From Paenibacillus silagei (GTDB lineage Bacteria; Bacillota; Bacilli; Paenibacillales; Paenibacillaceae), in NCBI RefSeq assembly GCF_017874735.1, contig NZ_JAGGLV010000020.1:1-64000 (forward strand): a stretch of DNA of 64,000 bases, read 5' to 3'. Below, one piece after another: positions 18,290-28,013 of the stretch. Below the pieces are notes generated by a model, which saw only the letters and a list, made by a program, of their open reading frames with translations, was not told the origin of the DNA and made no database searches. How positions within the stretch are numbered: the first letter of the stretch is position 1; each line of letters opens with the position of its first letter. The translations under genes and the position numbers were made by a program.

Positions 18290-18401
18290 CTGCGGCGTGC
18301 AGCTTGCGACATACCTCCTACAGCTTGGGGTTACGGGTTACTCCTTGCGCTTTGCAGCCCGCGGGTTACAGCCTGCGGCTTACCACCCACAGCTTACCAG
18401 C

Positions 18402-19568
18402 TTAGTACATTTCATAACTAAGCTGGTCGGCCAGCTCACCTTGATGGTCAAATGCTGCATAGATGCAGAGCTGACCAGCCGGTGTATCCCCGGCATCGTA
18501 GCCGATACGGAAGGAGTGGTCTTCGGCAAACGTCAAGTCGGCCAGCACCAGCTCATTCACATCTTCATCAGGATGAGCGTCCGCAATTAGCTGTAATACC
18601 CGGTCAAGCAGCCCCTCCAGCCCGGCCCACACCTTCTGAATCTGTGAAGTCAAGCCGCTCATTGCGGCCTTGGTGGGAACTTCCGCTGTAACGGCAAGCT
18701 CACTCCCCCTGATTTGAAGCTGCGCCTTATAACAGGTAAAGGTAGTGTCATATTGAAAAATCCCTACTCCCTCTACCATATGATCCGGCTGCGTAATGAG
18801 GTTATTGGCATAATCCAGTTGTACAAGCTGCGAATGAAGACTCGTATCCAGTACCGTAAGTTTGTTCTCAGAGCAATACAGTTCGGTCAACTGCAGATTG
18901 TGACTGAGGTCCAGACTCGTGAGATGATTATTGAAGCATCGCAGACTCGTAAGTGAAGGATTACCACTGGTGTCCAGACGGGTTAAATGATTATGGTTAC
19001 AGCGGATTTCCGTCAGCTCTGTACAGCTTGCCATATCCAGCTCAATGATATAATTGCTGCCGCAATCGACCCGCTCCAGCGCCGTATTGTCACTAAGCTT
19101 CAATTCATGCAGCGAGTTATAACTGCAATTCAGTACCTTGAGCCGGGGATTGCTGCTTAACTCTAAGTTGGACAACATATTCTCATGACACTCCAGCGTC
19201 TCCAGCGCATGATTCTGGCTAAGGTCCAGAGTACGGATATGATTCCTGCTACAATCCAGTTCCTTCAACAGCCGATTAGGCTGAGTATTCAGCTCAATCA
19301 GCCGGTTGCTCCGGCAGTTCACAGTAAAGAGTTCCGCATTCTGGCTAAGGTCAAGCACGGTTAACTCATTATACGAACAATCCAGCTCCTGAAGCGCCGT
19401 AAATTGTTCGATCCCCTGTAGACTTGAGAGCTTGCAGCCCTCAAGCTTCAGTGTAGTCACCGTGTCAAGATCGCTCCTGAAGACGGATTCACGGCCACCG
19501 CAGAAGTGATACCTTACGAACTGCAGGAAACGTTCATCTGCGAAATCATCGGTAATTGAAATCTGCAT
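18402..19568 (-). CDS. Leucine-rich-repeat protein with C-terminal domain of unknown function
   Basis: A 388-residue protein without a signal peptide or membrane segment, so probably cytosolic. Residues 40-265 are about ten 21-22-residue repeats of the form LxxLxCxxNxLxxLDLSxNxx. A Cys is conserved in the Asn-ladder position, as in internalin-like or bacterial LRR proteins. The C-terminal 120 residues (from about 270) have two short beta-rich segments and resemble the DUF2004/DUF6985-like domains seen on some immunity or housekeeping proteins; this is only an impression. It lies between the two PL8 genes on the same strand, but has its own terminator and need not belong to the polysaccharide pathway. 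Confidence 0.75.
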   Translation of the reverse strand: MQISITDDFADERFLQFVRYHFCGGRESVFRSDLDTVTTLKLEGCKLSSLQGIEQFTALQELDCSYNELTVLDLSQNAELFTVNCRSNRLIELNTQPNRLLKELDCSRNHIRTLDLSQNHALETLECHENMLSNLELSSNPRLKVLNCSYNSLHELKLSDNTALERVDCGSNYIIELDMASCTELTEIRCNHNHLTRLDTSGNPSLTSLRCFNNHLTSLDLSHNLQLTELYCSENKLTVLDTSLHSQLVQLDYANNLITQPDHMVEGVGIFQYDTTFTCYKAQLQIRGSELAVTAEVPTKAAMSGLTSQIQKVWAGLEGLLDRVLQLIADAHPDEDVNELVLADLTFAEDHSFRIGYDAGDTPAGQLCIYAAFDHQGELADQLSYEMY

Positions 19569-19652
19569 GGTACTCCCCCTCTAAAATCATTGGGATTATT
19601 CTACCATACTCCGCAGAGTCATTCACTTGAAGTGCATTTTCATAGATTCGCC

Positions 19653-22004
19653 TCAGGCCCCCAGCTCCACATGGAACGAATCGCCCCCGGCACCGTCAGG
19701 GTCGAACACCAGTCTAACCTTTCTGGGGTTTCCAGGGGCCCCGGTGTCTCCAGAATCACTAGGTTCACCTGAATCACCTGCGTCACTTGGGTCACTTCGG
19801 TCACCCGGGCCACTTAGTTCACCAGATCCACCGAGGTCAACCATTATCCGGTCTGACTTGTTGATCACCCTGGAAACAGGCCGATCCACTTCAATCTCCA
19901 CTTCGATTGGACGGCGCTGCAGTTGTGTCGGATCAGCTATAGCTAGACTCCAGCCTGCCGGATTCCTACGCAGCACAATAGAGGCTTGACCGCTGCAAGC
20001 AATCCCCCCGCTTTTATACCAGCCTGGCTGCCAGAAATGCACGGCGAATAGCCCCAATCCGGTATCTTCCACCGCATGCACCCGTTCATTCAATTCCACA
20101 ATCCGTATACTTGGAGCCCCGGCAAAACCAGCCGTCTCTTCTTCACTCCAGCCAGGCAACAGCATGTAGGCATAGGTATCTCCCTGTGGCGCTGCTCCAT
20201 GATCGAACCACAACGTCTGGTATAACCGTTCTACTCTCTCAGAGGGACCGGCATCATTGATGGCCTTCCAGCTCCCTTGCCGGGCCTCGCGCAAGGCACG
20301 GACGCAGCAGCGTTCAGGCAAATAAATCCCCACACCCGCGCCCCCGGTACTTGACGCCATATGAATCCACTTAGGCTGAATGGTATCTGTGAGTCCCAGC
20401 GTCCGGCAAATCTCTGTTCCGTCTGCTGTAATCGTATGGTCTCCTGCCGGGTTCCATTTCCGGTTGTCTATAATCGTTTCCACTCTGGCAGAAGTACAGC
20501 TCTTAATATCCGAACCTAAGGCAACAATACGGTTACCGAACAAAAACCAGCTTTTGAGCGCGGTCAGTCCATCGCCTTCGTTAACGACATCCTGAAGCTC
20601 CATCGCAATGGCGCCATATTGGTTATGAAGTACAGCCCCGCCAACGTAAGCCCTGTTGCTTAAGCGGCCTTGCCCGGCCCCCTCCTCCTGCAATGTCTTC
20701 GTTACGGTGGTTCCGGGCAGGCGGTAGGGATCAACGGTCGGCCAGAAGGCGTCCGCATATTGTCCCAAGTCACTATTGTACAGATGGCTCATACCATACG
20801 ATGTATACCAGCCCTTCAGATGCTCCCTGTTGATAGATTCATAGCTGTAGATCCGACTGGAGAACATACTGATCGAGTAGGCAAAACCCGGACCTTGCAG
20901 CACCACCCGGTCCATACGGGCAAACAGCTTGCAGAAGTTCTCTTCCAGGGCAGGCGGCACAAGTTCATCGTCCAGCAGCGCTCCAGCCTCAGCTGCGGTA
21001 TCCGTCGGCGCTTCGGCGATGTACGGTTTGTAGGTGTCGGCAACTATCCACCCCTTCACCCTGGAGAGCAGCCGTGCCTGATCCGCCTCACCCAGTATGC
21101 GGGAGAAGCGCAGGCAGGAGGTGATGACGGAGTGTCCGCTCTCATGATTCTGCGAATCCTCCCGCGAGACTTCCCTGCCGCTCACCATATCCAGCATAGA
21201 ACCCCTGAACATAAGAGGCACGAATGAATCCTTAATCCACCCGGCCGTCAAATCCCGAGCTTCATCAGGCAATTCCCAGGGGGTACTGTGCAGCCATACC
21301 ATCAGGCGGACCACATCATGTAGCAGCGAGACTCCATATCCGCCAGTATAGGCATATCTGTCATGCTGAAGGAAGGAGCCGTCCTCGTAGAAGCCGTCCC
21401 CTTCCTTCGCATACCTGAACAGCGGAAGCAATGCATTCCGGGCGGCGGACAGCTTCTGCCCGTCGCCCCGGATAACGGCAGCCAGGGCAGCCGCCGTAGA
21501 TTTCCAGACCAGATTCGCTCCCGTTGCAGGCGGAGCCTTCGCTGCGAACCACTGAGCATGAAAGGCCGGATCACCCACGTATTTGTCTACGGGGAGGAGC
21601 AGACGCTCTATAAGCTCTGTATCCAGCAGATTCTCCATGAGCAGCAGCGTCTCCAGTAACGCAATCGGCACGCCAATCTCCCAATACCACCAGTTGCCAT
21701 AGGGCTGACAGGTTTCGTTGTATCTATGCTCAGACAGCCATTCTAATCCATAAATGATCCTTAGCCTTAATGAATAGTCCATATAATAGGTACATTTGGG
21801 AGACTTCAGCGCGATGGCCATCTCCTTCAAACGGAGGATGATCTGAAATACATCCGCTGCATTCTCCTGATACGGGATATCTACCCACAGCAGCTTCTGA
21901 TGATAAAGCATCTTATCCCGGGCATCGCGGACCCGCTTCAGCGATTCCGGACGAAGCGTATCTCCCACGAGATATTGCAGCCATTTGTTTTTTAAGCTCT
22001 GCAT
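19653..22004 (-). CDS. Intracellular polysaccharide lyase family 8
   Basis: A 783-residue PL8 enzyme with no signal peptide, unlike its secreted paralogue. The catalytic residues are kept: N164 (TGANLVW), H214 and Y223 (QHDRYAYTGGY), R281 (REVSRED), and the NSDLGQYADAFWPTVD signature. The residue matching Y332 of the secreted enzyme is D283, and the Arg matching R628 is absent, so a pyruvate pocket is unlikely. There is no golvesin-like tail. Instead a Gly/Ser/Asp/Pro-rich disordered stretch of about 35 residues sits near the C-terminus. I start at ATG 22004, which has AAGGAG 9 bases upstream; the ATG at 22010 is too close. It follows GH92 by 27 bases, last in the transporter operon, and probably trims imported oligosaccharides. 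Confidence 0.82.
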   Translation of the reverse strand: MQSLKNKWLQYLVGDTLRPESLKRVRDARDKMLYHQKLLWVDIPYQENAADVFQIILRLKEMAIALKSPKCTYYMDYSLRLRIIYGLEWLSEHRYNETCQPYGNWWYWEIGVPIALLETLLLMENLLDTELIERLLLPVDKYVGDPAFHAQWFAAKAPPATGANLVWKSTAAALAAVIRGDGQKLSAARNALLPLFRYAKEGDGFYEDGSFLQHDRYAYTGGYGVSLLHDVVRLMVWLHSTPWELPDEARDLTAGWIKDSFVPLMFRGSMLDMVSGREVSREDSQNHESGHSVITSCLRFSRILGEADQARLLSRVKGWIVADTYKPYIAEAPTDTAAEAGALLDDELVPPALEENFCKLFARMDRVVLQGPGFAYSISMFSSRIYSYESINREHLKGWYTSYGMSHLYNSDLGQYADAFWPTVDPYRLPGTTVTKTLQEEGAGQGRLSNRAYVGGAVLHNQYGAIAMELQDVVNEGDGLTALKSWFLFGNRIVALGSDIKSCTSARVETIIDNRKWNPAGDHTITADGTEICRTLGLTDTIQPKWIHMASSTGGAGVGIYLPERCCVRALREARQGSWKAINDAGPSERVERLYQTLWFDHGAAPQGDTYAYMLLPGWSEEETAGFAGAPSIRIVELNERVHAVEDTGLGLFAVHFWQPGWYKSGGIACSGQASIVLRRNPAGWSLAIADPTQLQRRPIEVEIEVDRPVSRVINKSDRIMVDLGGSGELSGPGDRSDPSDAGDSGEPSDSGDTGAPGNPRKVRLVFDPDGAGGDSFHVELGA

Positions 22005-22031
22005 GGACATTCTCTCCTTGAGCCTACTGCC

Positions 22032-24200
22032 CTACCTTGACAGTTGTTTGCCTTGCTCCCGCTCCGCGAGCGGAGAAGGTGGAATAAGGCTTCCCCACTC
22101 CCCGGGTTTAACGCCCAGCTCCAGAAGAAGCGTGCCTCCTCCGGCGATTTCTTCATGGCGGACCCAGGCGCGGTTCAGCTCCTGTCCGTTCAGCGAAGCA
22201 GACAGAATATACCTTTTGCCGGACCCGCTGCCTGCTCCTTGTGTCTCAATCGTCAGAGGAACCGGATTCGCCTGTGCTCCCAACAGCAGCGTCACCTTAT
22301 TGAATACCGGAGGCACCAGGAAATAGAGGTCCTGACCCATCAACGGATACAAGCCCATCGCTGAACAGATGTAAAAGGCACTTTGGCAGCCCATATCCTC
22401 GTTATCCCCCAACCCGTCACGCTCAGCCCGGAAGTATTGCTCCAGGCATTCCCGTACCCGGTCAGCCGCCCGGTCCGGCCTGCCCGCATAGATATATAGA
22501 TAAGGAATATGCAGCATCGTTTCCTTGGAGTTATAGAAGCCCCCGTCAAAAAAATAATCTAAATGCCGGACAAAGGCCTCCGCTCCCCCATGCCGTTCAA
22601 CAAGTCCATGAAAATCATGATGGGTGCTGAACGACCATTGCAGACTGGTGCCCTCGTAGAAATACGGATCATTCCATGAATCCGGCAGACAGGATTCCGG
22701 GTCAAATGAAGGGACCCAGTCCCCGCCGGACAGCCGGGGTGCAAAACACTTCAGCTCCTCCCGCCACAGATTCCACAGCTTCTCCGAGCTTGTATAATAC
22801 TCCGTAGCCGTCTCCTCCTGCCCAAGCTCCTCGGCCAGACGGCCGATGCACCAGTCCTGATAGGCATATTCCATATGGCGGGACACACAGTTCTTCTTCA
22901 CATCCGTGGACAGATACCCCAGAGTATGATAGTCCTTAAGATGACGGCCATAGAGCCAGGTGTCCGGTGAAGGAACCTCATTATTCTTGCGCATCTGCTT
23001 GAGGGCCTTCGCGTAGTCGATCCCCTCCAGCTTCTTCAGCGCCGCTTCACAGAACAGAATATCGGCAGAGCTTCCGCCTTGGATCATGGCGCTATGCCCC
23101 ATGATCCAGGCGTCCGGCAGCCAGCCGGTATGGTCCGCGATGTCCAGCAGACAATTCAGGATATCTACTTCAAGCTTGGGGTCGAGCAGTGTAATCAACG
23201 AATTGGCATTCCGCACACTGTCCCAGAGCGCGTACAGGTCGGTATAATGCCGGACCCCTGATTCCCAGGCGAAGTTCTCATCATCTACTCCGAGGTCACT
23301 CGGCATACAGAACAGACGGGTCATCAGGGTATAGAACAGCCGGGTATGCTCCACGCTGCCCCCTTCCACTGTGACTCTGCTGAGCTTATCCTCCCAGATG
23401 TCACTGGCCGCCTGGAGGATGTCATCAAATCCGGCAGCTGCCTCCCGGTCTACACTGGCCCTGGCCTTGCCGACACTAACATATGAGATGCCAGTCTTCG
23501 CCACCAGGACTCCGCAATCGCCGAAGCTAAGGGAAGCCTTGCAGTTCGCGCCATCTACAGACGGCCCTTGGCGTACTCCGCCCGCATCCATCAGCATATG
23601 GCTCTGTATTGGCTGATCGAAGCGAATATAGAAGTAGACGGAATAAGGGAATTCGTGTCCCCAGCCCCCGCGCAGGTCGCAGCGGCCTGCCAGCTCATAC
23701 TCGGACAGAACTTCAATATAACCCCCGGTCGAGACTCCGGTGGTCTTCCCCGGTTCATCCCCGCCAACCTGAATCACCGCCCCGGCATCAATCAGCAGAC
23801 CCGCCAAATCATTCGCCGGATAGGTGTAACGGTGGACTCCGGTCCGCATCGTGCTGGTCAATTCAGCCTGGATGGCGGCAGGCAGTAGCTTCACGCTGTA
23901 ATAGCCAGCTTCGGCATGTTCATCCCCCTTCTCATAAGGGTCCAACTGAAACCTCGGCATTCCGGTATAGGGGGTGAAGCCGACATTGCCATAACGCCCG
24001 CCGCCACCGGTTCCGCTGACATGCGTATGACTGAACCGGATAATCGGCCGCGAGCTGTCGTACCCGTGAGATAGGTGCGGTGGCAGGGTATCCGGTCCAA
24101 GCCTTACGATACTGTTCGGCAGATAAGGCCCGCACAGGCAGTTATTCTCCCCGTCCACCCCGATGAACGGATCGACATGATCCACTCTTCTTTTGCTCAA
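22032..24200 (-). CDS. Glycoside hydrolase family 92 alpha-mannosidase
   Basis: A 722-residue cytosolic GH92 enzyme. GH92 members are calcium-dependent exo-acting alpha-mannosidases. Landmarks are the N-terminal VDPFIG, the RFSHTHVSGTG motif, and the C-terminal GDNEDMGCQSAFYICSAMG that carries catalytic acidic residues. The start is TTG at 24200, with AAGGAGG 7 bases upstream. It lies between the GH88 gene and the intracellular PL8. In a xanthan pathway it would release the internal alpha-1,3-linked mannose left after the uronate is removed. Specific linkage is inferred from context. Confidence 0.85.
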   Translation of the reverse strand: MSKRRVDHVDPFIGVDGENNCLCGPYLPNSIVRLGPDTLPPHLSHGYDSSRPIIRFSHTHVSGTGGGGRYGNVGFTPYTGMPRFQLDPYEKGDEHAEAGYYSVKLLPAAIQAELTSTMRTGVHRYTYPANDLAGLLIDAGAVIQVGGDEPGKTTGVSTGGYIEVLSEYELAGRCDLRGGWGHEFPYSVYFYIRFDQPIQSHMLMDAGGVRQGPSVDGANCKASLSFGDCGVLVAKTGISYVSVGKARASVDREAAAGFDDILQAASDIWEDKLSRVTVEGGSVEHTRLFYTLMTRLFCMPSDLGVDDENFAWESGVRHYTDLYALWDSVRNANSLITLLDPKLEVDILNCLLDIADHTGWLPDAWIMGHSAMIQGGSSADILFCEAALKKLEGIDYAKALKQMRKNNEVPSPDTWLYGRHLKDYHTLGYLSTDVKKNCVSRHMEYAYQDWCIGRLAEELGQEETATEYYTSSEKLWNLWREELKCFAPRLSGGDWVPSFDPESCLPDSWNDPYFYEGTSLQWSFSTHHDFHGLVERHGGAEAFVRHLDYFFDGGFYNSKETMLHIPYLYIYAGRPDRAADRVRECLEQYFRAERDGLGDNEDMGCQSAFYICSAMGLYPLMGQDLYFLVPPVFNKVTLLLGAQANPVPLTIETQGAGSGSGKRYILSASLNGQELNRAWVRHEEIAGGGTLLLELGVKPGEWGSLIPPSPLAEREQGKQLSR

Positions 24201-24236
24201 ATTAAGTCCTCCTTCCTTACCATGAATCCGCTCCCT

Positions 24237-25340
24237 CTACCAAAAGATTTCATTCTCTCCCTTGAGCTTCAGCAAGGCCTCCAGGAAGAAATAGTCGCCG
24301 TAGATGATCGGCACCTCGACTTCGGCACCAGCCGGGAAGCTGCCGGTTCCCTTGGTAATGAGCGCCTCTTCCGCCGGATCTTCAGGCGCGTAGTGGCGAA
24401 ACAGCGATTCCGTGATGGCACTTCCGAGCTTCCGGTACCGGTCGGCTTCTTCGCCCTCCAGCAGATACGCTATCTCCAGCATTCCGCTGGCCGCGCAGGC
24501 AGCAGCCGTTGAATCCTTGGCCCATAGCTGATCGGCAGGCGCGCGGAAATCCCAGGGCGGCACCAGATCCTCCGGCAGCGCAGCAACGAAGTAATCCGCT
24601 GCCGCTCTGGCGGCATTCATGAACCGGATGTCACCTGTATACCGGTACCCGATCGCAAATCCGTAGATCGCCCAGGCTGATCCGCGCGACCAGGCGGAAT
24701 CCGGACTATACCCTTGTCCGCCCAGCGCCTCAATCCGCTCTCCCGTCTCGGGATCGAAGCGGACGATATGATGTACCGAGCCGTCCTCCCGGATGAATTC
24801 CCGCAGCGCCATCTCCGAATGGGCGACAGCGATGTGACGATACCGCGGGTCCTGTAGTTCCCCGCTGGCCCAGTACAGCAGTCCAAGGTTCATCATGCAA
24901 TCGATGATCGCCAGACCTTCACTGCCTTCATGCAGCCAGGCACGGATGAAATTCCCCTTGAGATTAAACCGGCTGGCCAGATGACTGGCAGCGATCAGCC
25001 CTCTTCTCCGGGACAGCCTGTTACCGGTGAGCTTGTAATCAGCAACCGCTGACAGACTCCAGAGGAAGCCGTTATCGTGATGAAGCTGTTCATATTCCTG
25101 AAGCGGCGTGTCCAGTTGCTCCTCGCAGCTCTCGGCAATGCGCCGGTATTCCTCATCGCCTGTGGCCCGGTAAGCCAGCCACAGAATGCCCGGCCAGAAT
25201 CCGTTGGTCCAGCAATCCAGGTCACGTGCATCATATTGTCCGCCGTAGGTGGCATTCGGGAAGGTGGCCCCGATCCGGCTCCGTGTACGGCTTAATTTAT
25301 TCTGGGCATAGTCCCAGGCTTCGTTGATCCAAGTCTCCAT
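24237..25340 (-). CDS. Glycoside hydrolase family 88 unsaturated glucuronyl hydrolase
   Basis: A 367-residue cytosolic alpha/alpha-barrel enzyme that hydrates and removes the 4,5-unsaturated glucuronate left by polysaccharide lyases. Family residues are visible: W44 (DCWTNGFWPG), D89 (HHDNGF) and D147 (AIIDCMMN), matching the Asp pair known in Bacillus GL1 UGL, and the WSRGSAWAIYGF segment. The absence of a signal peptide means it works on imported oligosaccharides. It is the gene after the solute-binding protein and before GH92, giving the expected order of action: lyase, uptake, UGL, mannosidase. Confidence 0.9.
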   Translation of the reverse strand: METWINEAWDYAQNKLSRTRSRIGATFPNATYGGQYDARDLDCWTNGFWPGILWLAYRATGDEEYRRIAESCEEQLDTPLQEYEQLHHDNGFLWSLSAVADYKLTGNRLSRRRGLIAASHLASRFNLKGNFIRAWLHEGSEGLAIIDCMMNLGLLYWASGELQDPRYRHIAVAHSEMALREFIREDGSVHHIVRFDPETGERIEALGGQGYSPDSAWSRGSAWAIYGFAIGYRYTGDIRFMNAARAAADYFVAALPEDLVPPWDFRAPADQLWAKDSTAAACAASGMLEIAYLLEGEEADRYRKLGSAITESLFRHYAPEDPAEEALITKGTGSFPAGAEVEVPIIYGDYFFLEALLKLKGENEIFW

Positions 25341-25428
25341 AATCTCCAGGTCTTCCTTTCTCGTCTACAAATTAGAGGGCAGGACGCCCGGCAACAACGG
25401 ACCTCCTGCCATCTTTTCCACTTGTCAG

Positions 25429-27009
25429 TTATTGCGCGGCTTTCCAGGCATCAATCTGGGTCTGCAGTTCGGTCTTGACCTTCTCAATGCCAGCCTTCTT
25501 CAACTTCTCATTGCGTTCCGCAAGCATTTTGGCAGGGTCAGGAATAGCACCCGTGCTTGCGGCCCGGTATTCACCGATGACCGAGGTAAGCTGGGTAATC
25601 TCGTTCTTCACCGGCGATTCGTCGAAGACGAAGCCCAACAATGGAGAGCGTTTGGCCTCATCATTGAATTGCTTCCAGCTTGTATACAGATCATCCGGCT
25701 GGCCCGGCTTCAGATAATTGATCAGCTGATTGCCGACCACCCAGAACAGGGCCGAGCTGCCATACCCGGAATCGGCAATCGGCTCGATCCGGTTCTCGCT
25801 GATCTTCTTGTAATGGGTGCCTTCGATCCCGTTAACGAACAGGTTCACGGCATACGGATCGGTATGCAGCGCATTCAAGACCATCATAGCCCGCTCGGGG
25901 TCCTTGGAGGTGCGGGAGATGGAGAACATGGATCCGGCCGCAAGATCCGTAGTGACGATAGGCTCCTCAATTACCTTGGACACGAAATCATATTTATTGT
26001 CCGAGGCGATTTTCAACTCAATATCCGCGCCCGGCTTCCAGACGGCCTGTTGCATCCAGATCTTACCCTGCTTTCTTAAGTCACCGATCTCTGTCGTTGT
26101 CGTAGCAGCATCGCTGTTGATGTAGCCCTTCTCGTAATAACTGCGGTTCAGCTCATACTCTGCTTGGGCAATGGATGAAATCTCCGGATCAACGACTGAC
26201 TTAATCTGGATGTTATCCGTATTTGTGTAGTCATAGAGGAATAAAGGAATCTTGTTCGGCGTCGGTCCGATGGCGCGGAAGTTCGAACGGGTCTCATACA
26301 TCATCCCTTCGCCCGACTCCTTAATGAAGTCCAGGATCAGCCCCGGCTCCTTCTCCTTCAGCAGCTTGAACCAGGGTTCAAAGTCGGACATCGTCTTAAT
26401 ATCCTCGATAGGAATATTATATTTGTCGATGATATCCTTGCGGTACGTGTAAGCCTTGCCTTGGGTAATCTCTTTGTTGGTTGGAATGCCGTACAGCTTG
26501 CCTTTGTAGCGCGGAGCCTCCAGATAGATCGGATTCAGGTTCTCCGAGATGCCCTGCCCGTATTTGGCCAGCAGATCATCCAGATCGAGGAATGCGCCCT
26601 TGGCCACATTGCCGAAGAAATTAAGCCAGGAAGCGGTGAATACAAGGTCCATCGGTTCTCCGGCATTGAGCATCAGCTCGGTCTTCTGCTTGTATTCGCT
26701 GGAGGCAATCGGCTGAAGATCCACGGTGGCATTGAATTTCTCCTTGAAATATTCACTGAGCTTGGCTTCGACCAGTGCGTCATCCCGCTGCGGCGCACCG
26801 AAGTAGATGATGGATACCTCGTAAGGCTTCAGTGCTTCCGCACCACCGGCAGGCTCCGCACTGCTCGTGCTGTTCGTAGCGGCCGCGCTGCTTGAAGCTG
26901 ACGGTTCGGCAGAACCCCCGTTGTTACCGCCTGAGCACGCTTGCAAGGATAACGCCAGAACCAGAAGAATCGCCGTGAATAGCGGTCTGCGCCCTTTTAA
27001 CTTTGTCAT
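25429..27009 (-). CDS. Sugar ABC transporter solute-binding lipoprotein
   Basis: A 526-residue extracellular binding protein with a signal peptide ending in the lipobox SLQAC, then a Ser/Ala/Asn-rich linker and a large SBP_bac_1 fold. It resembles the LplA/oligosaccharide-type proteins of Paenibacillus. It follows two permease genes and precedes GH88, GH92 and PL8. Its ligand is therefore probably the unsaturated oligosaccharide produced outside by the PL8 and GH9 enzymes. No ATPase gene is present; such systems usually share an MsmX-type ATPase encoded elsewhere. Confidence 0.88.
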   Translation of the reverse strand: MTKLKGRRPLFTAILLVLALSLQACSGGNNGGSAEPSASSSAAATNSTSSAEPAGGAEALKPYEVSIIYFGAPQRDDALVEAKLSEYFKEKFNATVDLQPIASSEYKQKTELMLNAGEPMDLVFTASWLNFFGNVAKGAFLDLDDLLAKYGQGISENLNPIYLEAPRYKGKLYGIPTNKEITQGKAYTYRKDIIDKYNIPIEDIKTMSDFEPWFKLLKEKEPGLILDFIKESGEGMMYETRSNFRAIGPTPNKIPLFLYDYTNTDNIQIKSVVDPEISSIAQAEYELNRSYYEKGYINSDAATTTTEIGDLRKQGKIWMQQAVWKPGADIELKIASDNKYDFVSKVIEEPIVTTDLAAGSMFSISRTSKDPERAMMVLNALHTDPYAVNLFVNGIEGTHYKKISENRIEPIADSGYGSSALFWVVGNQLINYLKPGQPDDLYTSWKQFNDEAKRSPLLGFVFDESPVKNEITQLTSVIGEYRAASTGAIPDPAKMLAERNEKLKKAGIEKVKTELQTQIDAWKAAQ

Positions 27010-27085
27010 ATTAACCCTCCCCTAGATGATTATGCTTCTATATAGAACGGCAGGCAGCCTGTGCTGATGCCGGTTCCACCACGCT

Positions 27086-27997
27086 TTAGCCTTTTACTGC
27101 CCCGACCGTCAGGCCTTTGACAAAATACTTCTGAAAGAACGGATACGCAATCAGAATCGGTCCCATCCCGATCACCGCCATCGCCATCTGCAGGGATTCG
27201 TTCGGAAGATTCTTCATCATATTGGGATTCTGGGCAGCCAACTCCACATTATTGCGCAGGTACTGCACATCGTTGAGGACACGCATCATCAGATACTGCA
27301 GCGGATACTTATCCTCGCTGGTGATATACAGCAGTGCATTGAACCAGTCGTTCCAATAGCCGATGGTACTGAACAGGGCCATGGTCGCCAGGACCGGCAA
27401 CGAGAGCGGCAGCACGATCCGCAGGAAGATTCTCAGCTCCCCCGCACCGTCAATTCTGGCCGATTCGATCACCGCAGGATGAATGGTCGTCTGGAAGAAG
27501 GTCCGCATAATAATGACGTTGAACGGCACAATCAGCATGGGCAGAATCAGCGCCATATACGAATCCTTGATATGCAGCGCTTGTGTATAGATCAGATATC
27601 TGCTGACCATTCCTCCATTGAACAGCATCGTGAAGAACAGGAAGAAGGTAAACACATTACGGAACGGATAATCCGCACGCGAGATGGGATAAGCATACAT
27701 TGCCATGAGCAGCACGCTAAGCGCTGTACCTGCAATAGTGATGGTGATACTCACGCGATATCCCGACACAATCGTCATCCAGTCCTTGAAGATCGACTCA
27801 TAGGCAATGAAGGACCACTTATTCGGAATGAAGCTGTACCCCTGAGTCAGAATGGACTGCCCGTCTGTGAAGGAGACAATGATCACAAGCAGAACAGGCA
27901 AAAAGCAAAGGAGTGAGAGGATCACAAAGGCCAGATTTAAAAGTACATTTGACAATGCGGAGTTTCCGCCGATCGAGCTGCTGGTGTCATTCGCCAT
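27086..27997 (-). CDS. Sugar ABC transporter permease, LplC/YtcP type
   Basis: A 303-residue permease with six predicted membrane spans. The conserved cytoplasmic loop is ESARIDGAGELRIFLRIVLPLSLPV (EAA motif; key residues E, A, G), and the C-terminus KYFVKGLTVGAVKG is typical of the family. The start at 27997 has AAGGAG 9 bases upstream; the longer frame reading back to 28129 overlaps the preceding permease and is rejected. Second gene of the operon. Confidence 0.9.
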   Translation of the reverse strand: MANDTSSSIGGNSALSNVLLNLAFVILSLLCFLPVLLVIIVSFTDGQSILTQGYSFIPNKWSFIAYESIFKDWMTIVSGYRVSITITIAGTALSVLLMAMYAYPISRADYPFRNVFTFFLFFTMLFNGGMVSRYLIYTQALHIKDSYMALILPMLIVPFNVIIMRTFFQTTIHPAVIESARIDGAGELRIFLRIVLPLSLPVLATMALFSTIGYWNDWFNALLYITSEDKYPLQYLMMRVLNDVQYLRNNVELAAQNPNMMKNLPNESLQMAMAVIGMGPILIAYPFFQKYFVKGLTVGAVKG

Positions 27998-28013
27998 GAT
28001 GATTCTCCTTTGA

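Larger units (their letters stand above)
17882..18401. other. Intergenic region with PL8 promoter, LRR-gene terminator and low-complexity DNA
   Basis: Apart from the doubtful 61-codon ORF I see no gene. The left part has the likely PL8 promoter (TATACT -10 at about 18073, minus strand), a cre-like site and a pair of CTCGAA direct repeats 20 bases apart (18108-18113 and 18128-18133). The right part (18290-18400) is imperfectly repetitive GC-rich sequence built of CAGCTT and GCGGCTT-like units. The LRR gene terminator lies at 18265-18289. Confidence 0.45.

Noticed and set aside
15068-25340. Hyaluronan or chondroitin locus
   Set aside because: PL8 plus GH88 would fit, but GH92 alpha-mannosidase and GH9 glucanase would have no role, and no N-acetylhexosamine genes are present.
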